A stretch of 64,000 nt of DNA from Marinomonas spartinae (GCF_016461715.1 NZ_JAEMUI010000001.1:310001-374000); one strand, 5' to 3'; shown: positions 18,828 through 29,107, numbered from the stretch's first letter. The notes: generated from the letters alone by a model not told the origin. Translations and numbers: made by a program.

Positions 18828-21800
18828 TTGTCGACATCGTTTATCCATTTACGTGTCCACACCGAGTTTTCTCTAGTAGACGGTTTGGTGAAAATTAAAG
18901 GTCTGCTGGGCACGACAGAAGCTCAGGCCATGCCCGCTGTAGCGATTACCGATGAGAATAACCTTTGTGGTTTTGTGCGTTTTTACAAAGGCGCGATGGA
19001 CAAAGGCATTAAGCCAATATGCGGAGCGGATATTGTTCTTGAAGCCGATGGTGTGGTTGAAGAACGATCTCGCCTGACTCTCCTTGCCATGTCGAATAAG
19101 GGCTACAAAAACGTCATTAAGGTCATCTCCAAAGGATATCAGATTGGTCAAGTAGAGGGCCGCCCGATTATCAAACGTGAGTGGGTGGAAGAAAACAGCG
19201 AAGATGTTATTGCCTTATCTGGTGCGATGTTTGGTGACATAGGTCTATTGTTGTTAAAAGAACATACAGCGGAAGCCAAGGAGCGCTTGGCTTATTGGAT
19301 GTCGGTGTTTCCAGATCGTTTCTACGTTGAACTACAGCGTACCAGTCGTCCGGGGGAAGAGCGCTTTATCCATGCTGTGGTGCCGTTGGTAAATGAGCTA
19401 GGGTGTCCTGTTGTGGCCACCAACGATGTACGATTTTTGAAACGTGAAGACTTTGAAGCGCATGAAGCGCGCGTTTGTATTCATGATGGTGTGACACTGG
19501 ATGATCCTCGTCGTAAACGTCTTTATTCTGAAGAGCAATACTTTAAAACTGCCGACGAGATGCAGGCGTTGTTTGAAGATATTCCAGAGGCGCTAGAAAA
19601 TACCGTGGAGATTGCCAAGCGCTGTAATGTGGATGTCTTACTCGGGAAATATTTCCTACCTGACTTCCCGGTACCAGATGGCATGACCATGGAAGATTTC
19701 TTCAAAAAAATCTCTTATGATGGTTTGCAAGAGCGCCTTGATTTTTTGGTGAATAAATACGGAGAGCGGATCGAGAAGCGTCGCCAGGAGTATTGGGATC
19801 GTCTTGATTTTGAGCTCAATATCATCAATCAGATGGGGTTTCCAGGCTACTTTCTGATCGTAATGGATTTTATTCAATGGGCAAAAGATAACGACATTCC
19901 GGTTGGTCCTGGTCGTGGCTCTGGTGCCGGGTCTTTGGTGGCTTATGCGCTTAAAATTACCGATTTGGACCCCCTTGAATACGATTTGCTATTCGAACGG
20001 TTCTTGAATCCAGAGCGTGTTTCCATGCCTGACTTCGATATCGACTTTTGCATGGATAACCGAGACCGAGTTATCGATTACGTGTCCCGTAAATATGGCC
20101 GTGATGCCGTGTCTCAGATCATTACTTTTGGTGCAATGGCGGCGAAAGCGGTGGTGCGAGATGTGGCGCGTGTTCAAGGAAAGCCCTACAGCTTAGGGGA
20201 TAAATTGTCCAAGCTGATTCCGTTTGAAATCGGTATGACTCTTAAGAAAGCTTTGGAAGAAGAACCCGCGTTGCCTGAGTTTCTTGCCGGGGATGAAGAC
20301 GCTGCCGAAGTCATGGAAATGGCCTTTTCCCTTGAAGGGGTAGTGCGTAACTTTGGTAAGCACGCAGGTGGGGTGGTCATCGCACCGACCAAATTGACAG
20401 ATTTCTCTCCGCTTTACTGTGAAGAAGATGGTTCTGGTCTCGTCACACAGTACGATAAAAACGATGTGGAAGAAGCTGGGCTGGTTAAGTTCGACTTCTT
20501 AGGTCTGAAGACTCTGACTGTGGTGGATTGGGCGGTAAAAAACATTAATACCATCCATGAGGCAGCTGGTAAACCACCACTTGATATTGCCCTGATTGAT
20601 CTAGAAGATAAGTCGGTATACGACTTATTACAGAGAGCGGAAACCACAGCAGTGTTCCAGCTTGAATCCCGTGGCATGAAAGAGTTGATTAAAAAACTAT
20701 TGCCGTCCCGCTTTGAAGATATTATCGCTTTGGTGGCTTTGTTTCGTCCTGGTCCGCTGGGGTCAGGCATGGTGGACGACTTCATTAACCGTAAGCATGG
20801 CCGTGCTGAGCTTGCTTTCCCTCATCCAGATTATCAGCATGAAGATTTGATTCCTGTTCTCGAGCCAACTTATGGCATCATTTTGTATCAAGAGCAGGTT
20901 ATGCAGATTGCCCAGGTATTGGCAAAATTCTCCCTAGGGGGCGCCGACTTATTGCGCCGTGCTATGGGTAAGAAAAAGCCGGAGGTCATGGCTGAGCAGC
21001 GTCAGATTTTCATGGAGGGAGCGCTCAAGAACAATATAGATAAAGATCTTTCCGGTAACATTTTTGATTTGATGGAGAAGTTTGCTGGTTATGGTTTTAA
21101 TAAATCCCACTCTGCCGCTTATGCCTTAGTTTCCTATCAAACGGCTTGGCTGAAAAAACATTATCCTGCGCCATTCATGGCAGCGGTTTTATCAGCTGAT
21201 ATGCAAAACACCGATAAGATCGTGATCTTCGTGGAAGAGTGTCGATCCATGAAGCTGCCGCTCGAACTTCCCTCAGTAAATGCTTCTATGTATAAATTTA
21301 CCGTTACCCCAGAGGGGGTGATTGTTTATGGACTAGGGGCGATTAAAGGCGTCGGGGAAGGGCCGATTGAAGCGATTGTTGAGGCGCGTAAAGACGGGCC
21401 GTTTAAGCATATCTTCGATTTTTGCCAGCGGGTTGGTCGTAAGGTAAATAAGCGGGTTATGGAGGCACTGGTTCGCTCAGGTGCGTTTGATAGAATAGGG
21501 CCAAACCGGGCAACCTTGTTTGCTTCTATCGATGAAGCCTTGAAACGAGCCGATCAAGCCGCTAAAGATAATGATGCCGGTATGATGGATTTATTTGGTA
21601 TTACAGTGGAGGAAACCACCGAAAATGCCTACGATGAAATAGGCATTAGACATGAGTGGCCTGGCCGTCAGCGTTTAGATGGTGAAAAAGATACATTAGG
21701 TCTATATGTAACAGGCCACCCAATAGATGAGTACGAAAAGGAAATTCGTCGCTTTGCACGTGCCCGCATAGTGGATCTACAACCGAAACGAGGGGATACC

Positions 21801-22304
21801 CAAGTCATGGCAGGCTTGATTGTTGATCTTCGTATTACCAAAAGTAAGAAAGGAGGCAATATTGCTTTTGTAACGTTGGATGACCGTTCGGCTCGAATTG
21901 AAGTAACGGTCTTCCCTGATAACTTTGAAACCTTTAAAAACGTCATTGTGAAAGATGAAGTGGTGGTGGTAGAAGGGGAAATTACGGTCGATGAGTTTCG
22001 TGGTGGACAAAAAGTCATTGCCCGAAACATCTTAGATATTGCGCAAGCACGAGTGCGTTATGTGGAAGCATTGCGTATAACGTGGACAGCGCAAAGTGTT
22101 ACCCAATCTGCCATTCAGAATTTGGCGAAATGCATGGAACCTTTTCGTGGTGACGGTTGTGATGTGGTGATTGGCTTTGATACCGATCAGGCCTGTGGCG
22201 ACATTCGGCTGGGTTCGAATTGGAAAATTCGTCCAGATGATGAATTAATTCACGAACTTCAGAAACAATACGGTAAACAAAATGTTCAGCTAGTGTATAC
22301 TTAG
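18828..22304 (+). CDS. dnaE: DNA polymerase III alpha subunit
   Basis: Replicative polymerase catalytic subunit, 1158 residues (E. coli 1160). The TTG start at 18828 has a good RBS (AGAAGGA). Domains in order: an N-terminal PHP domain starting FIHLRVHTEFSLVDG; the polymerase palm with GPGRGSGAGSL near 363 and catalytic D404 and D406 in PDFDIDF; thumb and fingers with YGIILYQEQVMQIAQ; a C-terminal OB fold near 990-1060; and the tau-binding tail. It is the only pol III alpha gene in the window and is intact. Confidence 0.98.
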   Translation: MSTSFIHLRVHTEFSLVDGLVKIKGLLGTTEAQAMPAVAITDENNLCGFVRFYKGAMDKGIKPICGADIVLEADGVVEERSRLTLLAMSNKGYKNVIKVISKGYQIGQVEGRPIIKREWVEENSEDVIALSGAMFGDIGLLLLKEHTAEAKERLAYWMSVFPDRFYVELQRTSRPGEERFIHAVVPLVNELGCPVVATNDVRFLKREDFEAHEARVCIHDGVTLDDPRRKRLYSEEQYFKTADEMQALFEDIPEALENTVEIAKRCNVDVLLGKYFLPDFPVPDGMTMEDFFKKISYDGLQERLDFLVNKYGERIEKRRQEYWDRLDFELNIINQMGFPGYFLIVMDFIQWAKDNDIPVGPGRGSGAGSLVAYALKITDLDPLEYDLLFERFLNPERVSMPDFDIDFCMDNRDRVIDYVSRKYGRDAVSQIITFGAMAAKAVVRDVARVQGKPYSLGDKLSKLIPFEIGMTLKKALEEEPALPEFLAGDEDAAEVMEMAFSLEGVVRNFGKHAGGVVIAPTKLTDFSPLYCEEDGSGLVTQYDKNDVEEAGLVKFDFLGLKTLTVVDWAVKNINTIHEAAGKPPLDIALIDLEDKSVYDLLQRAETTAVFQLESRGMKELIKKLLPSRFEDIIALVALFRPGPLGSGMVDDFINRKHGRAELAFPHPDYQHEDLIPVLEPTYGIILYQEQVMQIAQVLAKFSLGGADLLRRAMGKKKPEVMAEQRQIFMEGALKNNIDKDLSGNIFDLMEKFAGYGFNKSHSAAYALVSYQTAWLKKHYPAPFMAAVLSADMQNTDKIVIFVEECRSMKLPLELPSVNASMYKFTVTPEGVIVYGLGAIKGVGEGPIEAIVEARKDGPFKHIFDFCQRVGRKVNKRVMEALVRSGAFDRIGPNRATLFASIDEALKRADQAAKDNDAGMMDLFGITVEETTENAYDEIGIRHEWPGRQRLDGEKDTLGLYVTGHPIDEYEKEIRRFARARIVDLQPKRGDTQVMAGLIVDLRITKSKKGGNIAFVTLDDRSARIEVTVFPDNFETFKNVIVKDEVVVVEGEITVDEFRGGQKVIARNILDIAQARVRYVEALRITWTAQSVTQSAIQNLAKCMEPFRGDGCDVVIGFDTDQACGDIRLGSNWKIRPDDELIHELQKQYGKQNVQLVYT

Positions 22305-22418
22305 CCCCATTTTATAATTTGTACAATAGAGCGCGGCAATGAGCGCGCCGACAGAGCAAATGGCGAAATGTCCTTTGCCTTTGTATTTGATGGCAACCAA
22401 ACAGCAGTGTAATTAACT

Positions 22419-23366
22419 ATGAATTTAGATTATCTCCCCTTCGAGCAGCCGATTGCTGAGCTTGAACAAAAAATTGAAGAGTTGCGTTTAGTCGGCAACG
22501 ATAATGAACTGAACATCAGTGATGAAATCAGTCGTCTTGAAGAGAAAAAGATCGCCTTAACACAAAGTTTATTTAGCAATCTTGGTGCTTGGGAAGTGTC
22601 ACAATTGGCACGTCATCCTAAACGTCCTTACACTCTGGACTACATCAAGCATGTGTTTACCGATTTTGAAGAAATGCATGGCGACCGCCATTATGCCGAT
22701 GATCGTGCCATTGTCGGTGGTATTGCGCGTTTAGATGGGCGTCCTGTGATGGTCATTGGCCACCAAAAAGGTCGCGAAGTGAAAGAAAAAGTGTTGCGAA
22801 ACTTTGGTATGCCTCGTCCAGAAGGGTATCGTAAAGCGTTGCGTCTGATGGAAACTGCAGAGCGTTTTAACATGCCAATTATTACCTTGATAGACACACC
22901 TGGGGCCTATCCTGGTATCGGTGCGGAAGAGCGTGGTCAAAGCGAAGCGATTGCTTACAATCTAGCGGTGATGTCACGTCTTAAAACACCCATTATCTCC
23001 ACGGTAATCGGTGAAGGTGGATCAGGCGGTGCCTTAGCGATTGGGGTGTGTGATGAGTTAATGATGCTGCAATATGGTACCTACTCTGTTATCTCTCCAG
23101 AGGGGTGTGCCTCCATTCTTTGGAAGAGTGCTGAGCGTGCTGCCGACGCGGCCAAAGCCATGGGAATCACAGCACAGCGTCTGAAAGAATTAGGTTTTGT
23201 GGATACCATCATTGAAGAACCAATGGGGGGCGCGCATGTGGCCCATGAGCAAATTGCTCATAGTTTAAAAGAAAGCGTGTTAGCCGCGTTGGCGCGTATG
23301 GATGCTCTGACAGAAGAGGAGCTCTTAGCTCGTCGTTATAATCGCTTGATGTCTTACGGTTTATAA
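22419..23366 (+). CDS. accA: Acetyl-CoA carboxylase carboxyltransferase alpha subunit
   Basis: With AccD it transfers CO2 from carboxybiotin to acetyl-CoA, making malonyl-CoA for fatty-acid synthesis. The 315 residues start [22 protein letters not shown], very close to the E. coli start. The crotonase-like core has [14 protein letters not shown] (oxyanion/CoA site) and [18 protein letters not shown]. There is no clear Shine-Dalgarno in the 15 bases before the ATG. It lies downstream of dnaE as in E. coli, after a 114-base gap, and is followed by a terminator. Confidence 0.97.
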   Translation: MNLDYLPFEQPIAELEQKIEELRLVGNDNELNISDEISRLEEKKIALTQSLFSNLGAWEVSQLARHPKRPYTLDYIKHVFTDFEEMHGDRHYADDRAIVGGIARLDGRPVMVIGHQKGREVKEKVLRNFGMPRPEGYRKALRLMETAERFNMPIITLIDTPGAYPGIGAEERGQSEAIAYNLAVMSRLKTPIISTVIGEGGSGGALAIGVCDELMMLQYGTYSVISPEGCASILWKSAERAADAAKAMGITAQRLKELGFVDTIIEEPMGGAHVAHEQIAHSLKESVLAALARMDALTEEELLARRYNRLMSYGL

Positions 23367-23381
23367 TCATTGTGTGACGCG

Positions 23382-23412
23382 AAAAGCCTCCTAATTTAAG
23401 GGGGCTTTTTTG
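23382..23412 (+). terminator. Intrinsic terminator after accA
   Basis: The stem AAAAGCCTCC / GGGGGCTTTT (one G-T pair) with an 8-base loop is followed by a T run at 23406-23411. Confidence 0.88.
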
Positions 23413-23438
23413 TAGGCTTTGTTTATTTCTAGGAGAGA

Positions 23439-24782
23439 ATGTTGAAGTGTGATGTGTCCTTATTCATCTCGCCAATGAGTGCATCTGATTCACTGAGTTT
23501 TTGCGTAGATTGGATAGACCGCGTGTTTTCTTCTGCGGATACAGTGTGGGTCGGGTTCAGCGGTGGAGTGGACTCTCATGTTTTATTGCATGCTTTATGT
23601 GAGTCACTTAATGATAAGCAACGCCAAAAACTGGCAGCAGTGCATGTGCATCATGGGTTAAGCGAGCATGCTGATGAGTGGTTAACGCATTGCCAGACGG
23701 TTTGCCAAGACTTAGGGGTGCGTTTTGTTGCCCACCGTGTGCAGTTACAGACTCAGGCCTCAATTGAAGACGCGGCCCGTAACGCTCGCTATGAAGCGTT
23801 TCAACAAACCCTTGGTGAGAACGATATTCTATTGTTGGCACACCATCGGGGGGATCAAGTAGAAACCGTATTGTTTCGCTTATTGCGTGGTACGGGGGGG
23901 AAAGGTTTGTCGGGTATGCCGATGGAAAGGAAGCTAGGAGCGTCGCAATTGATTCGACCATTTATCGATGTCTCAAAAGGTGACATTCTGCGTTATGCCA
24001 AGCAACACAAATTACACTGGATTCAAGATGAGTCCAATTTAGACACCCGTTTCTCCCGGAACTTTTTACGGCATAAAATATTACCTAAACTGGAAGAGCA
24101 TTTTTCTCATCTTGAGAAACGCATTGTTTCAAGCTCACAGCGTATTGCGACAGACTATGCCATGTTAGAGGCGCTCTCTGAGCAGCAGTTAAATAACTGG
24201 TGTAATCAGTGGAATGGCTTGGTTCTTTCCTTCTTGAAAAATAAGACACGGGCCGAGCGTCTGTTTTGGTTGAGATGTTTCTTGCAAACACAGCATATTT
24301 CTTTATCACACCCCCAGTTAGAGAGCATCGAGAGAATGATGATGGGAGAGCAGGATAAACAGCCAGAGTTTGTGTTACCCAGTGCACGTATTCGGCGTCA
24401 TCATGATGCGATGTACGTTCTTCCTGCTGATGAACCGGTTATCCTAGCACCTCTATTAGAAGGGGAATGGTTACGCCGTGCCTTTGATCAAATACGCATC
24501 ACAGGACTGGGTAAAAGTCGATTTTGTAAGTTGCTGGCGCGTCCTCAAGGAGGAGAGTTATTGATGGATAACAGTCAGCACCGTAAGCTAAAGAAATGGC
24601 TTAATGATTTGTCGATTCCTAATTGGTGGCGAGATCATCTTCCCTATATTTTTATTAGTGATGCAACTGGCGAAAAGAAGCTGGTGGCGATCGGATCTTT
24701 ATGGCGTCATCCTGAGTATGCGGATCTTAATATTGAATGGCAAATGGATACTCGTTTGCCTTTCCCTAATGATGTAATGTGA
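23439..24782 (+). CDS. tilS: tRNA(Ile)-lysidine synthase
   Basis: Modifies C34 of the CAU-anticodon isoleucine tRNA to lysidine so that it reads AUA. The 447 residues have the N-terminal PP-loop ATPase motif GFSGGVDSHVLL near residue 40, the VHVHHGLSEHAD segment, AHHRGDQVET and RFSRNFLRHKILP. A C-terminal TilS domain (about 345-440) is present, as in the E. coli long form. The start is uncertain between ATG 23439, which has AGGAG very close, and an internal Met 13 residues on. It sits downstream of accA as in many gammaproteobacteria. Confidence 0.94.
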   Translation: MLKCDVSLFISPMSASDSLSFCVDWIDRVFSSADTVWVGFSGGVDSHVLLHALCESLNDKQRQKLAAVHVHHGLSEHADEWLTHCQTVCQDLGVRFVAHRVQLQTQASIEDAARNARYEAFQQTLGENDILLLAHHRGDQVETVLFRLLRGTGGKGLSGMPMERKLGASQLIRPFIDVSKGDILRYAKQHKLHWIQDESNLDTRFSRNFLRHKILPKLEEHFSHLEKRIVSSSQRIATDYAMLEALSEQQLNNWCNQWNGLVLSFLKNKTRAERLFWLRCFLQTQHISLSHPQLESIERMMMGEQDKQPEFVLPSARIRRHHDAMYVLPADEPVILAPLLEGEWLRRAFDQIRITGLGKSRFCKLLARPQGGELLMDNSQHRKLKKWLNDLSIPNWWRDHLPYIFISDATGEKKLVAIGSLWRHPEYADLNIEWQMDTRLPFPNDVM

Positions 24783-24793
24783 GTGGAGCTAGT

Positions 24794-25732
24794 ATGAAAA
24801 TTGCCATTATGGATGATTATCAAAATGTGATTAAAGACCTGAATTGCATGTCTCTCTTGGTGGAGCATGAGGTGATGATTGTCAGTGATATATTGACGCA
24901 AGAAGAAAAAATTCAAGCGCTAGATTCAGTAGATGGGGTGGTGTTGATTCGTGAAAGAACGCAAATTAATGAAGCGTTTTTGTCCGCTCTGCCCAACTTA
25001 AAGGTCATCAGTCAAACCGGAAAAATCAGTCACCACATTGATGTAGAAGCTTGCCAACGTCATGGTGTTACCATTCTTGAAGGAGTGGGATCACCTGTTG
25101 CGCCCGCAGAGTTGTGTTGGGCATTGGTGATGGCGGCATCACGTCATATTGTGCCTTATGCCAGTGGATTAAAAGAGGGGAAATGGCAAGCAGCAGGTTC
25201 TCTGGGATTAGGACGAGTACTGGACGGTCTAGTATTCGGGATTTGGGGTTTTGGTAAAATTGGTCAGCGTGTTGCCCGATATGCGACGGCATTTGGTATG
25301 AAGGTAATGGTATGGGGGAGTGAATCCTCTCGCCAAAAAGCAGAGGAAATGGGCTATTTAGCGGCTGAGTCTAAACAGGCCTTCTTTGCTCAAGCCGATG
25401 TACTGTCTTTGCACCTAAGATTAAACGAAGCGACAACCGGTGTGGTAACACAGGCCGACCTTTCATTAATGAAGCCGGATTCGTTGTTTGTAAACATCAG
25501 TCGTGCTGAATTAGTGGAGCATGGGGCGTTATTGGCATCACTCGGTTCTGGTCATCCTGGCTTTGCCGCTGTGGATGTATTTGAGCAAGAGCCTATTCTA
25601 GGGGCGGCAGATCCATTGCTATCGCTGCAAAATGTCTTGGCAACGCCACATATTGGTTATGTTGAGAAACAGAGCTACGAGTTATATTGCCGAGTGGCAT
25701 TTGAAAATATCGTGCGCTTTTTCACTAGCTAA
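24794..25732 (+). CDS. D-isomer-specific 2-hydroxyacid dehydrogenase family protein
   Basis: NAD-dependent oxidoreductase of the phosphoglycerate/formate dehydrogenase family, 312 residues. The N-terminal half of the catalytic domain is followed by the Rossmann motif GIWGFGKIGQRVARYA near 145-160. The family catalytic triad appears as Arg in NISRAELVEHG, Glu in FEQEPIL and His in TPHIGYVE. The substrate cannot be told from sequence. ATG 24794 is preceded by GTGGAG; an earlier in-frame GTG overlapping tilS is less likely. It is 11 bases after tilS. Confidence 0.88.
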   Translation: MKIAIMDDYQNVIKDLNCMSLLVEHEVMIVSDILTQEEKIQALDSVDGVVLIRERTQINEAFLSALPNLKVISQTGKISHHIDVEACQRHGVTILEGVGSPVAPAELCWALVMAASRHIVPYASGLKEGKWQAAGSLGLGRVLDGLVFGIWGFGKIGQRVARYATAFGMKVMVWGSESSRQKAEEMGYLAAESKQAFFAQADVLSLHLRLNEATTGVVTQADLSLMKPDSLFVNISRAELVEHGALLASLGSGHPGFAAVDVFEQEPILGAADPLLSLQNVLATPHIGYVEKQSYELYCRVAFENIVRFFTS

Positions 25733-25981
25733 TCGTTCTGTTTTACTTAAATTATTAGTATTGTATGGCATGAGCGATGGTTGCGTTTTCCCATTGTTAT
25801 TTGGTTATGATATACCGCTTATAATTGTTTTTTATTTCGTTGTTAGCTGCACAATTTTTTGGTATCAGACCGATATAATTCTATGCTTAGAGAGGGGAGA
25901 TTATTCTGCTTGTTTTGATATTGGCAAGCGACTGATTTCCTCGATCTCCCTCCCGAATTCTATAATGACAGGATATTCATT
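25733..25981 (+). promoter_or_regulatory. Leader region of the aaeXAB-like operon with -10-like sites and a nested stem-loop
   Basis: This AT-rich, 249-base gap holds two perfect TATAAT hexamers (25820-25825 and 25874-25879) with poor -35 partners. A long-range stem pairs GAGGGGAGAT (25892-25901) with ATCTCCCTC (25944-25952), one bulged G, and encloses a smaller GCTTG/CAAGC hairpin. The second arm ends 29 bases before the aaeX-like ATG. A structured mRNA leader is possible but unproven. Confidence 0.4.
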
Positions 25982-26194
25982 ATGCTTCAGGCTGTTGTTT
26001 TAGGTGGATTAGAGTTTAGCCCGCTGGTCGTTTATTGTCCTATTGCTTTCTTAATGTCGGCTTGTACCCGTTTTGTTTTACATCGCTTAGATTGGCATGA
26101 TCGTATTTGGAAAGTGGCATGGTTTGAAGTGTCTTTGTTTGTTTGTTATTTGGCTCTAACCGTGTATTTATTAGGTGGAAGGTTTTCTCAATGA
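25982..26194 (+). CDS. Small DUF1656 membrane protein, AaeX-like
   Basis: A 70-residue inner-membrane protein with two hydrophobic segments (about 11-31 and 45-66). Its MLQAVVLGGLEFSPLVVYCPIAFL start is typical of the DUF1656/AaeX family, which is nearly always encoded before a HlyD-type and a FUSC-type efflux component. Function of the family is unknown. RBS GACAGGATA. Its stop overlaps the next start (ATGA), so translation is probably coupled. Confidence 0.85.
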   Translation: MLQAVVLGGLEFSPLVVYCPIAFLMSACTRFVLHRLDWHDRIWKVAWFEVSLFVCYLALTVYLLGGRFSQ

Positions 26195-27051
26195 CGAAGT
26201 CAATAAGAATGTTGATCACTTTGTTGGTGATAGTGTGTGCAATATTGTCAGGACGCTGGGTTTGGAATGATTATATGCATTCTCCATGGACGCGTGATGG
26301 ACGTGTACGGGCCAATATTATTACGGTTGCACCGGATGTCTCTGGCTGGGTGACTAAGCTGGACATTGTCAATGATCAACCAGTGAAAAAAGGGGATTTG
26401 CTTTTTTCTATTGATCAAAAACGCTATCAAGCGGCACTAGATCAGAGTAAGGCCAACACTGAAATAGCATTGTATTCTTGGCAACTAGCGAAGCATAAAT
26501 ACGAGCGACGTTCTGAGTTGAGTCGGCAAAAAGCCATCAGTGTAGAAGATTTACAATCCTCGCGCATCAGTGCAGAAGTAGACAAGGCTAAGTATGATTT
26601 GGCCAAGGCCGAACAGGAATCGGCGCAAATAAATTTAAACCGTACACAAGTTTATGCTCCTGTCTCTGGCTATATCATTAACTTAAACCTACACCAAGGG
26701 AATTATGTTGGCCAAGGTAAGCCAGTTTTTGCCATTGTTAAGTCTGACTCTTTTTATATAACAGGCTATTTTGAAGAGACCAAAATACCGTTAATTCATT
26801 TAAATCAGAAGGCGAAGATAACGTTATTAAGTGGTGGTAAACCATTAACCGGTCATGTGGTGAGTATTGGTAAAGCCATTGCCGATACGAATACACAAAG
26901 TAATGGGCAGCTTCTGCCGCAAATTCAGCAAACGTTCAACTGGGTTCGTTTATCCCAGCGTATTCCGGTTGATATCAAATTGGATCCGTTGCCTAAAGGT
27001 GTTCAACTCAGCGCGGGTATGACGGCTACGATTCATCTCGCGCAGCACTAA
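26191..27051 (+). CDS. HlyD-family periplasmic adaptor, AaeA-like
   Basis: Membrane-fusion subunit that links a FUSC-type inner-membrane pump to the outer membrane. The 286 residues have an N-terminal membrane anchor (about 8-27), then the family motif SPWTRDGRVRANIITVAPDVSGWV and a lipoyl-like domain split by a coiled coil (about 80-145), then a beta-barrel region. ATG 26191 is chosen because of the 4-base overlap with aaeX; the frame is open 16 codons further upstream. It resembles E. coli AaeA, which exports p-hydroxybenzoate and related aromatic acids. Confidence 0.88.
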   Translation: MTKSIRMLITLLVIVCAILSGRWVWNDYMHSPWTRDGRVRANIITVAPDVSGWVTKLDIVNDQPVKKGDLLFSIDQKRYQAALDQSKANTEIALYSWQLAKHKYERRSELSRQKAISVEDLQSSRISAEVDKAKYDLAKAEQESAQINLNRTQVYAPVSGYIINLNLHQGNYVGQGKPVFAIVKSDSFYITGYFEETKIPLIHLNQKAKITLLSGGKPLTGHVVSIGKAIADTNTQSNGQLLPQIQQTFNWVRLSQRIPVDIKLDPLPKGVQLSAGMTATIHLAQH

Positions 27052-27061
27052 GGAGACGAAT

Positions 27062-29107
27062 TTGAGCCTCGTATTACGGAATCTGTTTTTTCCCGAAAAG
27101 CAGGCGGTCATTTTTGCGTTAAAAGGTGTCATCGCAATGGCGATGGCGCTCACCGTTTCGCTGTTTTTAAACCTTGATCGACCCTACTGGGCATTGGTCT
27201 CGGCAGTCTTTTTACAAATGCGTCCTGAAACGGGGTTGGTTGTTGAGAAGGCCATTTGTCAGATTGTCGGCACAATCGTTGGGGGGCTGTTTGGCATTTT
27301 GGTGTTGACTCAGCTGATGCCATACCCTTATTTGGGGTTGGGGGTTCTAGCGCTATGGTTAGGTATTAATTCCGCTTTATCTGTGATGGTACGTCAAGCG
27401 AATTTTATTTATGCGTTTGCCATGGCGGCAGTAACCGCAGAGATTGTTGTTATTTTAGTGATGGCCAATCCCACTGCCGCCAGTAGTCAGGCGGTTTTTA
27501 ATGTGGCGCAAGCTCGTATGAGTGAGATTATCATAGGCGCGATTTGCGCGGGTATTGTCAGCCATTTGTTTTGGCCAATGAAAGTAAAAACCAGCCTACA
27601 ACACCAATCTCGATCAGTCATTAATCAGACATTAAGCTATCTTGTCACGGAGCTGGATAAAGAAGGCTCTCATGAGGGACGACATCAGCAAATCGATGCC
27701 ATTATGATGACGCTCGGGGTCGTTAGTGAGAATTCTAGTGCGGTGAGTTATGAAGGACCAAAAGGGCCGGGACGCTCCCGAGCAGCCAATCAGATATGTC
27801 AGAGAGTGCTGTCTTTGTTGGCGTTGATACAAATCTTTGGTCGCTTGCAGCGACGCCATTATGAGTTAATGACTCCCACTCTGGCTCAGATGATTGATCG
27901 GTTGAGAACCGCATTTGCCCAGATTGCAGAATCTGATGATTTTAATTATTGCTTAGATCAAGTAAAAATCCTGCGTCGAGAGCTGACGGATTTTCGCGCC
28001 AATAATGATGCAGACCAACCTTTTGAGAGACATGTGATCAATATCGGTTCGGAAATCACCTCAGATTTGACCGTACTATTAAGGGCTTATCGAGCGCTAG
28101 AAGCGCGGGACAGTACCTTACTTAATGAACCGAGGATGCAGAGTTACCGTGACCCATTAGCAGGGCTAATGACTGGGTTTCGTACCAGTGTGGTGTTTTT
28201 AATCGGTGCCGCTATTTGGGTGAGCACCGGATCGAATGCAGCCTTGATGATTATGATTTTACCTGTCATCTTTTCTATTATGTTGGCTCGCGTTCCGCTG
28301 ATTATATTGCGAGTAATGCTGAAGCGTTTGTTGATTGGCGTGGTAGTAGCGGTGTTCGTCACGCTTTTTTATGCGCTTAATTTACTGTCACAAAGCTCGG
28401 GGCAATTGGAAATTCTTCTTCTGGTATTAGCTGGGCCTTATTTTATTGGCTTGTTGCTGCTTGCAGACCGACAAACCTTGCCCTATGGGTTGGGTTTTTG
28501 TATACCTTTTTCCATTTTGGTCAGTCCAGGTCGAGGGATGACTCGACCTTTTTCGATTGATTATACCCTAAGTGCAGGCATGGCTATTTTTACTGGGGTA
28601 TGTATTCTGTTTTGGGTGTTTCACTTAATCAGAGGGCCGAGTGTTCAGTTATTGGTGCATCGAATTTTTAAGGCGACCTACCAAGACTTGTTGGATATTA
28701 ACCAACAAACGACGCCTGTGGCATGGTATAACCGACGCATGGCGGATCGACTTTTACGGTTAACTACTTATGATCAGGGCTCTAAGTCTCGTGCCATTAC
28801 GGATCTTGCTTTGAGTGCGCTTAATCTTGGCCATGTTTCGATTCGTCTGCATGCAATCTGTGAAAATCTAGCAGGCAAACATTTAACGTCCTTAGATCAA
28901 TGGCAAAATGCCTTAGCCGATGCCTTCTTACTAGCGACAAAAGGTCAACATGATGATGAGTTTAGTAAAACGAGTGCGGTGCTCTACAATGAATTAGTTG
29001 CCGCTGTTGGAGAGTCGCCACAAGTCGAAGCCATCAAAGGTATGTTTATTCGCCTTAATCTCACCTTTGAGCGCAGTGCTGAGACCATTGCAGACCAGAA
29101 GACATGA
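27062..29107 (+). CDS. FUSC-family aromatic acid efflux pump subunit, AaeB-like
   Basis: The 681-residue inner-membrane protein has the duplicated FUSC layout: an N-terminal membrane block (about 20-175), a cytosolic domain (about 180-360), a second membrane block (about 370-520) and a cytosolic tail. The NLDRPYWALVSAVFLQMRPETG motif is characteristic of AaeB/YhcP and related FUSC pumps. The TTG start at 27062 has an excellent AAGGAG. The operon has no LysR-type aaeR next to it. Given the vanillate locus 3 kb away, aromatic carboxylates are reasonable substrates, but this is inference. Confidence 0.87.
   Translation: MSLVLRNLFFPEKQAVIFALKGVIAMAMALTVSLFLNLDRPYWALVSAVFLQMRPETGLVVEKAICQIVGTIVGGLFGILVLTQLMPYPYLGLGVLALWLGINSALSVMVRQANFIYAFAMAAVTAEIVVILVMANPTAASSQAVFNVAQARMSEIIIGAICAGIVSHLFWPMKVKTSLQHQSRSVINQTLSYLVTELDKEGSHEGRHQQIDAIMMTLGVVSENSSAVSYEGPKGPGRSRAANQICQRVLSLLALIQIFGRLQRRHYELMTPTLAQMIDRLRTAFAQIAESDDFNYCLDQVKILRRELTDFRANNDADQPFERHVINIGSEITSDLTVLLRAYRALEARDSTLLNEPRMQSYRDPLAGLMTGFRTSVVFLIGAAIWVSTGSNAALMIMILPVIFSIMLARVPLIILRVMLKRLLIGVVVAVFVTLFYALNLLSQSSGQLEILLLVLAGPYFIGLLLLADRQTLPYGLGFCIPFSILVSPGRGMTRPFSIDYTLSAGMAIFTGVCILFWVFHLIRGPSVQLLVHRIFKATYQDLLDINQQTTPVAWYNRRMADRLLRLTTYDQGSKSRAITDLALSALNLGHVSIRLHAICENLAGKHLTSLDQWQNALADAFLLATKGQHDDEFSKTSAVLYNELVAAVGESPQVEAIKGMFIRLNLTFERSAETIADQKT

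Noticed and set aside
22305-22418. GCGC-rich stretch after dnaE as a terminator.
   Set aside because: The possible stem is only four to five bases with no T run.
25770-26003. A frame for about 77 residues (MSDGCVFPLLFGYDIPLIIVF) between the 2-hydroxyacid dehydrogenase and the aaeX-like gene.
   Set aside because: No ribosome binding site, overlaps the well-supported aaeX start, and hydrophobic character is what AT-rich non-coding DNA gives by chance.
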